A DNA stretch of 64,000 bases from Lineus longissimus (Eukaryota > Nemertea > Pilidiophora > Heteronemertea > Lineidae), in the NCBI RefSeq assembly GCF_910592395.1, contig NC_088318.1:2914001-2978000 (forward strand). Direction: 5' to 3'. The translations under genes were made by a program, and so were the position numbers. The stretch's first letter is position 1. The number at the start of each line of letters is the position of its first letter. A model generated the notes under the pieces. That model made no database searches. It was not told where the DNA came from and saw only the letters and a program-made list of their open reading frames with translations. Below are positions 36,801-48,760 of the stretch, in pieces.

Positions 36801-39800
36801 AACAGGGGATTTGGATGAGGCTGCGGATTCATTTCAAAATCACGGTGAAATTTTGGAGCAATTTGTTGCTGGTATGGACGTGAATAATAACTCTTGTGGT
36901 GATGAGCGTAAAGTTAGCAATGCGAAGAAAGACACAGGCCAAAGATTTGATCAGTCTTTGGGTCGGACACTTCCAGGGTTACATTCCATGCCGCAAGTGA
37001 CTTTAGTTGATGTCACAGAGGAATGCAAGAAGAAGTCAAGACAGGGTGACCAAGTGTCCAGCAGTGTCCTGGAACTCGCAGGTCAGGAGCTTGCTAGTAC
37101 GCCTACGAAGAAAAGAAAGCACTCCAATCTACCAACTGTAAATTCCTTAAGGAGAAAGAAGGAACAAATAGCTACAATTCAACAGCTCCGAAAACAGGCA
37201 GGCAGGTATGATTATAAGAAGGAGTTGGAGAGTGTAAGAGAAGATATGACAGAGGAAAAGTTTCGAAGACTTCGGGAACTTGTCGAGATCCGCTTGGAGA
37301 GTCAAGAGGCAAAAGTTAGAGTGACACAAATCATGAAGCAGAGAATCGAGCTGATGAAACAATGGGAATTGGACAGGGTTGGAAGTGTTGTCAGAGAGGA
37401 GCAGAAGCTGGATACTATCAGTCGAGATGCAGGGAAGCCAAGCACTAAAGTTTCAAGCTCAAGAGAAAAGTTGAAAGCTGCAATAAACCTGGTGAACAGA
37501 TGTCATGACAAGGTCACGAAACTACAAGATGCCGATTCAGGAACGAATACCACCAAACCAACCGCTCCAACGAATGCAACCAAACCAAGAGCTAAAACAG
37601 TGGGAAAGAAGCCGGAGGCACTACAGAGAGGCAGAGTACAAGTAACAGCAGCTGATGAACGAAGTACAACTGCTACAACACAAAATGCAGCCATTGCAGG
37701 ACAGAAGGCAGAAACTGATGGTCGGATGGCAGGAAATGCAGGACAGATTGCAGAAGCTGCAGGACGAAAGGCAGAAGCTGATGGACAGAGGGCAGAAACT
37801 GATGGACGGATGGCAGGAAAGGCAGGACAGATTGCAGAAGCTGCAGGACGAAAGGCAGAAGCTGATGGACAGAGGCCAGAAACTGATGGACGGATGGCAG
37901 AAAAGGCAGGACAGATTGCAGAAGCTGCAGAACAAATGGCAGAGGTTGCAGGACAAAAGGCAGAAGTGGCAGAACAGATGGCAGAGGCTGATGAATGGAA
38001 GGCTGCGAACGCAGCACCACAGAATGTAAGAGAGGCATTACGGAATGCACAGGCTGCAATACGGAATAAAGAAACTGCAGCAGAGGCTGCTTTGGATACA
38101 GGCAGGATACCACAGAATACAGCAGCTGAAGGAAGAAATAAAGCAGAGAGTATAGGACAGGCATCAGAACCAAGACAAAGTCCTGCGTATTCAAGACCAG
38201 AGGTAACATATGCAAGACGGATAGAACTACCCGATCATGGACAGACTAGTTGGCCTACGAGAAATCACAGACTAAATATTGCTGATCAAAGACAGAAAGC
38301 AAATGATCAAGTACAGAAGATGGCAGAAGAACGACGGACGGCTGCTAATAGAGAAGCTGATCGGAGACATATGGCAAATGATCAAATACAGAGGTTGGCA
38401 CATGAAAGACAGATGGCAACTGATAGGATAGATGATCAAAGGCAGATAGCAGCAGCTCAAAGACATGTAGCGGCTGATCAAAGGCAGATGGCAGCTGAAA
38501 GGATAGATGATCAAAGGCAGATGGCAGTGGATCAAAGACATATAGCGGCTGGTCAAAGGCAGATGACAGCTGAAAGGATAGATGATCAAAGGCAGATGGC
38601 AGTGGATCAAAGACATATAGCGGCTGGTCAAAGGCAGATGACAGCTGAAAGGATAGATGATCAAAGGCAGATGGCAGTGGATCAAAGACATACAGCGGCT
38701 GGTCAAAGGCAGATGACAGCTGAAAGGATAGATGATCAAAGGCAGATGGCAGTGGATCAAAGGCAGATGGAAGTCAATCAAAGGCAAAGGGCAGTAAATC
38801 AAAGACAGATTGCAGCTGATATGATGGCAGATCAAGGAGAGATGGCTGAAGTTCAAAGACAAGGTTTATATGATCAAAGAGAATTTATGACTTCTGTATC
38901 TGGTAAGGTCACAGCTACAGGAATGAAATTCTATTATAGACAGCCCAAGTCAACTGCAGCAACAAGCACCATGGCCACCCATGCCATCAGCAGTCCTTTT
39001 GAAAGTCCTGAATATATTCCTGCAGTAAAGAAAAGAATGGGGCATAGGAGAGTCAAGGGATCAGTGATGGACCCCTTAGAGAAACAAAACATCAATCTAA
39101 ACAGTGTATCTCATGGTGATCCTGGGCAGACGCAGTGTCATGGGTTGGGCAAGCAGACTACAGCAGCCCCTGCTGCAGTGAACACCATAGCTACACTTGG
39201 AGAAGCAGGCAAAAGGCAGCAACCAATGGAAATCAACACTGGGATGGCAACCAAACACCGTGTTGACTCTGATGTTTTGGACGGCGAAGCAAAGCGCCAC
39301 AGGAGGTCACGAAAAAGGATAAAACGTACAGAAAGTGGGGACGTTGAACTGAGCAGAAGTGGTGAGGGTGGCGCACTTGAACTGATCAGAGCTGGAGATG
39401 GAACGAAACGAAAGAATCCGATTCCCATCAGCAGCATGCCACTTCCTACTGCTGCCCATTTTGCAAAAGTTGCAAACATCAAATGCCCTCCTTATTCACA
39501 ACCCAGGAGTTGTGAACCGTACCAGATGGGGTTGGACCAATCAAACAGTTCAACTTGTTTGAGCTCACTTTCACCACCGGCTTCAAATGCCTGCTGCCCA
39601 ATGCCAACTCCAAGTGCTACCTGCGGTGTATATACGCATCCTGGCACCACCTATGCCTATTCTCATGCACCAGCCTACACGACGGAACCTCACGTATCAA
39701 ATTATGTAACACCTCAGAAACAGCATCAGAGAGGTCATGGTCAGTGGATCTCCGAGGCCACTCCTCCGGCACCGGGGCGAATATCCACCCCAGATAGCAG

Positions 39801-40918
39801 TCAGCAATACCAAATGATGCCAGTTCAACCAGAATGTGCCCAGAGGTCATCCCATTGTTTGTTCCCAACAAACCCTTTTAGTTTTGTCGCAGCTGACTAT
39901 CTGCCTGGTGTGGTTGGTGTGCCAGCTGCAAAAGCAGACGGTAAGTAACACTCTGGGTATAATATAAATAAAGCTCACTTTTATAATATAAACCGGGCAA
40001 TGCTGTGACCATTTTTTGCGATTTGAAAGAAAAAGTAATACGTTGTCAATATATTAAAAGTTGAGTGAATACTGTAAAATGGGTCAAGAGCTGTTGCAAC
40101 TTTTCATGTACTGCCATGCTGTCTTGAAAGACGGGACAGTTCCTGACCAACTTTACAATAATTCTCACCCCAAACTTCATTTTCGCAGCAAAAGATTCTT
40201 CACTCTCCATGATTTTTTTCCAGTCAAGAAAGGACCGAGAGTAGTAGATGAGTACGAAATACTGACAAACACCATCAGAGACATGAGAAACTTTATCAGG
40301 CCTGCCCAGGCTGGCAGACGATATTCAATGAATATTCTTGGCAATATGTGTAAGTATTTGTCTCTACTGATGAGGCCTTACTGCACAAAGTTAGGACAGT
40401 CTGAACTGTTGAATTTAAGCATTTAGCGTAATCATAAGTTTTTCATCCAATGCCAAGGCACTGGGTGTCTTTGCTGACCATCAAACAGGAGTGTCGGCGG
40501 CATAATATTCTTTGTTAGAAGTACTGATGTACAAGTACTTGTAGGAAACCTCCCATGGCAGACACCTCCGTTAGCAGGACGCCCTATATGATAGCCAGCG
40601 ATTCTGGTCCTTAATAGATTGTTTCTATACAAATAGACCTCTGTAATCGAGATACCTCCCTACAAAGGACTACAGTGCACATAACAGTCCCAAGGGTGTC
40701 CTTAAAAGAGAGGTAAAAATTACCCATTTGGGAACAAAACCACTGTCCCTAGTAGAGATGGTGTCTTGCTCTACTGTATTTGGTTGAACGAATACCTTTC
40801 CCATCATTCCATAAATTGACAAAGATTATATTTTCTAGTGATTCCAACAGCGACAGATCAAGTCCAAAGGTTCAGGAGACTTCTTGATGAAGAGAGGATG
40901 AAGGATGTGAAACAATAG
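30887..40918 (+). CDS. Unrecognised large nuclear-type protein, about 2450 aa (6 exons)
   Basis: I do not recognise this gene. Coding exons: 30887-31327, 31956-32127, 32832-33380, 34091-39940, about 40089-40349 and 40839-40918, ending in TAG. All junctions are GT-AG and in phase, except that the exon 5 acceptor is my best guess. Residues 60-178 loosely resemble the H2C2 zinc-binding module of integrases: FWATKMTYDEESGYVVHK, RFIIPWEKFDEAIKQAH (His102), HNGLNETLRNLQSVY (His138), GMTTDIVKSVLLKCDKKKC (Cys173, Cys178). The His and Cys spacings are wider than usual, and there is no DDE core. Basic, NLS-like clusters (KRKRRK at about 391, KKRKH, KRHRRSRKRIKR) suggest a nuclear protein. Residues about 1405-1505 look like a coiled coil, followed by Ala/Gln-rich heptad repeats (about 1584-1700 and 1830-1970) and many SP/TP sites (TPGSKTPWG, PYPQTPKTPPF). 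The C-terminal 110 residues (FRSKRFFTLHDFFPVKKG) are well-ordered in appearance but unassigned. Confidence 0.75.
31700..31880. mobile_element. Decayed SINE-like fragment in intron 1 of the large gene
   Basis: The words GGTACCCATGGATTCACTCC, TGCCTTGCTCAAGGACACAA and CAGTGTCCAAACCC follow the order seen in a dispersed element common in marine invertebrate genomes (GGTACCCATTTACACC, TGCCTTGCCCAAGGACACAA). The copy has no intact ends. Family identity is from memory of the motif, not from a search. Confidence 0.4.
33863..34013. mobile_element. 151-bp TA-flanked MITE in intron 3 of the large gene
   Basis: The left end TAGAACCTCTCTATTAAGGA and right end GGTAAGGGAGGTTCTA are imperfect inverted repeats, and both outer ends carry TA, as in mariner-like insertions. 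The interior repeats AGAGAGGTGTCC and CCAATTTGGGACCAAACC. Confidence 0.65.
37680..38030 (+). repeat. Coding heptad repeats, AGQIAEAAGRKAEADG type
   Basis: Within the giant exon, 7-residue (21-bp) units rich in Ala, Glu and Gly recur (AGQIAEA, AGRKAEA, DGQRAET, DGRMAGK), with a larger block repeated about twice. The unit length keeps the frame. The encoded protein would be a long helical or coiled-coil segment. Confidence 0.85.
38431..38790 (+). repeat. Coding minisatellite, 75-bp units (about 4 copies)
   Basis: The 25-residue block QRQMAVD-QRHIAAG-QRQMTAE-RIDD is repeated with almost no change. Successive DNA copies are exactly 75 bp apart (for example 38506 to 38581). The internal heptads (QRxMAxx) suggest growth by unequal exchange in a helical region; copy number may vary between individuals. 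Confidence 0.9.
40632..40782. mobile_element. Decayed copy of the same MITE in intron 5
   Basis: This copy shares AGACCTCTGTAATCGAGATA at the left, GGGTGTCCTTAAAAGAGAGG and CCATTTGGGAACAAAACCAC internally, and GTAGAGATGGTGTCTTGCTC at the right, in the order seen at 33863-34013. It is more diverged and its ends are blurred. Confidence 0.55.
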
Positions 40919-42776
40919 AAGACAAGGTTCTTGTCGATTCAAAGTACTCATACTCATACTCACACGTAAAGTTCACATTGTCACTTTTCACGGTTCACGT
41001 GACACGAGTCACTTGTCTTAAACATATTTGTTAATTGACGCTTGATCACTCGACATGAAATGACATAAGGTGAAAAATGACTTGTTTGTTCTTAAAGTGA
41101 CATGTTGCAAGTGACATTGTGAACTCTATGTATACCCACCCCAAGGGACACAACTGTGTGGATGCTGTAAACCCAGACAGGAGCCCTTGTCACTTTCTAG
41201 GTGTACGTGATGGACACAGCTGTGTGGATGCTTCAAACCCAGACAGGAGCCCTTGTCACTTTCTAGGTGTACGTAGCAGGTGGTCAATTGCTAGGTAATG
41301 TGATGGACAGTGCACATGCTTACTGTTAGCGGTATTGAAACGTTGCACGTGATGTGTAATTAGGCAAAGCAGGTGATCCATTTTGCACATGTGCAAGGTT
41401 ACGAGTCAAAAGTGTCCCAAGTCAAAATATCCCCACATTGGCGAAAGTCGAAACGTCCCCACTTTTAAATTCTGTCAAACTTCATTCTACCTAGGATATT
41501 TTGACAGGACACCGACCGTGAGGGGGAAGTGGGAAATTCCATTATAGTTGTGACCTGAAGCTGCAAGTTTTGACCACTTAGTTAGTAATGTAACTCATAA
41601 TGTATATTCCTGATGAATTTTATTTACTATCGTGCAATGAAGTTTTATCAAGGACAGTGTCCAACTTAAAGTAAGAGTTGCATTTTATAAGCATTGATTT
41701 TGTCGATACTTTATACCCGGGTTGCATTTTATTTTTTGTTTTGCAATGAACTTTTATAAGGGACAGTGTTTCACTTTAAGTTATTAAGAGTTGCATATGA
41801 ATTAATTTTGTAAATGTTTTTAAACTCAGGATGAATTTTATTGTTACAGTTTTTCCAATTTTCTGCCATAAGGGGTTAACCCTCTACAAGTAGTTTCCAA
41901 TGTTTCTCTCAAGCAATGCATTTTCAATTTACCGCTGTATCAGCCGACATAAATTTATCCGCACATCATTTGTATATGAAACATGTGAACTACCCTAGTA
42001 TATATCCATATTTTTACACATTCAAGATGATGACAGCAGCTATGTGTCTCAGGTGGGGCCTTCATCTTAGAGCAGGCTGGAAATACCCACAGGACAATGC
42101 AACCAATAGTTGAGCTAGATATGATTAACTCATTGACCAGCGGTTTCAAAACCAGGAACATGAATGAAATATTTTTTGGCGAGGATTTTTTTTACACATT
42201 TTGATTGTTCAGTATGATATTCATGATATTTGTTCAGAATGCACAGCAAATGTTCAGATTGCACAATGTTTGTTACTTGTTAAGAATGCACAGCATTTGT
42301 CACCAAGCATGACATGTATATTTTTTGTTTGTCCGGGATGCAGAGTATGCTCCTCTTTAACTGTACTTGGTGCATTTTTCATTTTCTGATTAACTTTCTT
42401 GTTGAGAATAGATCATTCTTCTGTTAATTCTTCATATGGGGGGGGGGGGGGGGGGGGGGTTAGTTGGGGTGTATTCAGCAACAGGACAGACAAGGACACA
42501 ACTTAGGAATGAATATAAACTATAATCTAATCGTCGAGACCTCCCCTCACACACATTGACAAAAGCTCCTCCCTCATCTAAGTGAAGGTGTACAACATTT
42601 TTAAGTGGATATTCCTGCTGAAACTAGAGCCTACTGGTTCTGGACTCTAGACAGGAGGAGCACCTTGCATAGATCTTGTTCCAAGAGGATGCCATCCTAG
42701 TAGCTTAGATGGACCTACTGAACAAAAACAAATAGGCAAAAGTTGATATCATAATAATATATTAAACTTTCTGTCA
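40919..42776. other. Convergent intergenic region; local duplications and poly-G tract
   Basis: The region lies between the 3' ends of the large gene (plus) and METTL9 (minus). It holds a two-copy direct repeat of about 70 bp (41130-41275, CCCAGACAGGAGCCCTTGTC), a two-copy repeat of about 120 bp (41600-41830, GTTGCATTTTAT and GGGACAGTGT words), and an uninterrupted run of 22 G (42438-42459). No gene was found. Confidence 0.7.
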
Positions 42777-45958
<3,182 letters not shown>

Positions 45959-46885
45959 ACATACTCCTTACAACATTAAGTACTGATAAGATCAGTTTTT
46001 GAAATAAATTACACCTGAAATAAGGTGAATGTACAGCTTTTCCTTATACTTTTTAATCAGCAAGTGTATCTTGTCAAAGCACATTCGAAAACGAGGCTCG
46101 GAATTCCCTTCTATTTTTACAAACCATGTGGCGTCCAGCTGATGAATGTATTTACCAGTGCCGCGCGCGCAGAATCTGATAATAGAGGGCGACACCATAC
46201 GGTGTCGCACCACAGACCTGTCCGTCGTTTACCATAATTATACCTGCTCTGGGGCTAAATTACTATTTGGTACTGGCGCCTCATCTCGAGCCAGGCCGAA
46301 GTGAGCACCCCTGCGAGCCTGTTACCTAGAAGAGATGTTGAAAGAAACCCGAATAGCAGTTGTCACAGTGTGACATGTTTATGATTCCAACTATAAGGAT
46401 CTGAGAGGATGACCACCGAAAAAAATAGTCTTCGGTTTTGACCCGCCAGTTTTTCGTTACCAACTCGCGCTTGCTTGGTTATAGCCTCATCTCTATAGCC
46501 TTTCTTCTCTGACTTTTCTATCCTTGTTATATGCAAGATGGGACGCGGGGGCATGCAAGGCTGGACTTCTTTATGACTATTATTTTACGTCATAGTCGAG
46601 TGCGGGAAGGGGGCTGTTGAGGTCTTATTTTCACGTGCCTGTGTGTGGCCATTCTCCAAGCGTCGACAATGGTGATCAACGTTACCAAGCCTGCCTCACT
46701 CGACCTTTTCTGTAATAACCCAGAAGTCGGCACAACCAGCTAACCACAATTTCACTGTTTCAATAAGGGGCCTTAAAAAAGTGGACAAAGAAGTAAATAT
46801 GTGCATACCTTCTTTGTGAATGACCCCTGGGGATGAAACTCGGTCCTTGACACTTAGCCTGACATACGAAGACCGTCAATTTAGT

Positions 46886-46989
46886 CTAGGCGACGGTAGT
46901 GCTGTCTCGCGGCAGGAAGAAGAACTGAAATCTTCGTCCGAAACGTTCAGTTTTACTTTCTACCGCAAGACAGCACTACTGTCGCCTAG
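46886..46989. other. 104-nt hairpin, probable foldback element
   Basis: Arms 46886-46915 and 46960-46989 match at 27 of 30 positions (CTAGGCGACGGTAGTGCTGT against its inverse). GAACTGAA and TTCAGTTT inside the 44-nt loop can add a second stem. No clear target duplication is present. Confidence 0.6.
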
Positions 46990-47094
46990 GCCAAGGATTT
47001 TGTGCATATGGCCTTTTAGGTTAATGTTATTGACATAAACCTCATGTTGTCCCTAACCCCCCCCCCCAAATTTTGCACGTTTGCAGGTGATATG

Positions 47095-47720
47095 TTATCC
47101 TGATGCAATGCAAATGTCCCTGAGGACAGGTCTCACAGTCACAACCACAAATAGGTGTTCAGATTTCTGATGTTCCTAGGTCAATTTCACAACCAGAAAT
47201 AAATGTTGGTGTTCAGGTTGACAGGTCAATGTCACAACCACAAATATACCTCAGTACGGATTTCCCTTGAAGACAGGTCAATTGTCACAACCACCAATAG
47301 GTTTCGGTGTTCAGATGTCTCTTCAAGACAGGTTTGCATACACAAATAAGTGTTCAGATTATAGATGTCCCTTGATGACAGGTCAATGTCACAACCATAA
47401 ATATATCTCTGTATGGGTTTCAGATGTTCCTTGAAGTCAACTCATTTCAGGTGTCCATTAAGACCAATTCAAAACCACAAATATGATGTCCCTAGAAGAC
47501 AGGTCAATGTCACAACCAGAAATATCTCTGGTGTTCAGATTTCGGATGTCCCTTGAAGATTGGTCAATGTCACAACCACAAATATATCTGTACAGCCACC
47601 AATTTCAGTGTTGAGATGTGCCTTTAAGACAGACTCACAGCCACAAATAGGTGTTAAGATTTAAGTTGACCCTTGAAGACAGGTCAATAACCTCCGGTGT
47701 TTAGATTTTAGATGTCCCTG
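47095..47720. repeat. Degenerate tandem repeat, about 55-65 bp units
   Basis: Roughly ten diverged units contain GACAGGTCAATGTCACAACC, ACAAATA(TA)TCTC, GTGTTCAGATTTCAGATGTC and CCTTGAAGACAGG. Spacing is irregular and some units are truncated. Confidence 0.75.
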
Positions 47721-48586
47721 AGATCTGATGTTGTGACTGTCTCATCCCTTTTGACTATTTGCATGAGGTGGTGCTGCCATTTTGTCTTTCAAAGATTTTG
47801 GCTGGATGTGACTGTCCTGCCTGACCATCATGGCAACATGGTGGAGCAGCCAGGTACAACTTTGTCTGGTTGTGACTGTCTCTTCCCACGGTTTTGCCAA
47901 CACGTTGGAGCAGTCAGGCCTAATGTGGTCTAGTTGTGACTGTCTCGCTTTCACAGTGAGGCTGCCAGGTCCCTTTCAATCTGCTTGATGCCGTCTCGTA
48001 TCTTTTTCATCATGTTGACAGGATGCGAGGGCTGCCATGTCCTATTTGGTCTAGTCCATCATCTTGCCGGTGCAGAAGTAGAAACTGTCCCCTGGAAAAA
48101 CGTGTCTGGCTCCTTTGTACAATTGTATTTGCCGGCTTTTTTCCGGGACATGGATGTGCATACCCTTTCCTATGGGAGTAACCCTTCCCTCGGGCATTCC
48201 ATCTAGTCAGATTGGCAAGCTTCAGTTACAGCAGTTGGCTACAGTCCCCAATTAAGAGTCAGATTAAAGATAGGTTGAGGCCAAGACTTTGAGCTTCAAG
48301 ACGGAACTAGTACCCTTAATCTCTTGCTGGACATCCGCCCCTCCCCTTATTTTGCCAGCAAACAATCTCGCAATAAAATGAAGAGAAGAACTATATAATT
48401 TAATCCATGACAGTATTTATTGGAGCCTTAAGCAACCTACATATCTTTATGAAAAAAGTGGACTGAAAACCACATAACAAAAATAAAGTCAAAATGACCA
48501 ATGGCTGAATCAATTCACTATGTTTGCGAACCAATCCAAGTTAAGTTGGTACTGTTTCGGAATGAACACAAACGATAACTCCTATA

Positions 48587-48760
48587 CAAGGTGTCTCAAA
48601 AAACATCGAAAAAAATCATCTCCAAGAAGATGAATACCCAATAGTCTTTCTTAGTCTGGCATATTGATATATTTTTCAAATCATTTCACCAGCGGAAATA
48701 CACATTCTCCACTCTCCAATGTCTCTTTCAGACACTACTGAGATTTTTTGAGACACCCCA
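48587..48760. mobile_element. 174-bp mariner-like MITE
   Basis: The left end CAAGGTGTCTCAAAAAA and the inverted right end TGGGGTGTCTCAAAAAA face outward to TA dinucleotides (48585-48586 and 48761-48762). The GGTGTCTCAAAAAA end and TA duplication fit the Tc1/mariner group. The element has no coding capacity. Confidence 0.7.

Larger units (their letters stand above)
34091..39940 (+). other. 5.85 kb coding exon of the large unrecognised gene
   Basis: The exon is a single uninterrupted frame of 1950 codons, from acceptor TTTATTACAG to donor G|GTAAGT. Its composition is low-complexity (Asp/Glu/Ser/Lys, then Ala/Gln/Arg). The frame joins the previous exon as ALAKRKRRKGSD. Openness over this length, correct phase on the left and a strong donor on the right make it a genuine exon, although little of it looks folded. 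Confidence 0.9.
45959..48415. other. Intergenic between METTL9 and the ZFHX gene, repeat-bearing
   Basis: This region contains the METTL9 5' flank, a 104-nt hairpin (46886-46989) and a degenerate tandem repeat (47095-47720). A short minus frame ending at 47951 (IRDGIKQIERDLAASL) has no supporting exon structure. No gene is assigned. Confidence 0.55.

Noticed and set aside
37655-38862. Alternative-frame and antisense open frames rich in Leu, Cys and Ser
   Set aside because: They are shadows of the Ala/Gln heptad repeats in the giant coding exon.
47951-48030. Minus-strand frame ending IRDGIKQIERDLAASL, resembling a terminal exon
   Set aside because: The helix-like peptide is appealing, but no upstream exon, convincing acceptor or homologue can be seen.
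47712-48206. Short plus-strand frames upstream of the ZFHX region
   Set aside because: They are short, unsupported by splice signals, and contain locally repeated words (GGTTGTGACTGTCTC).
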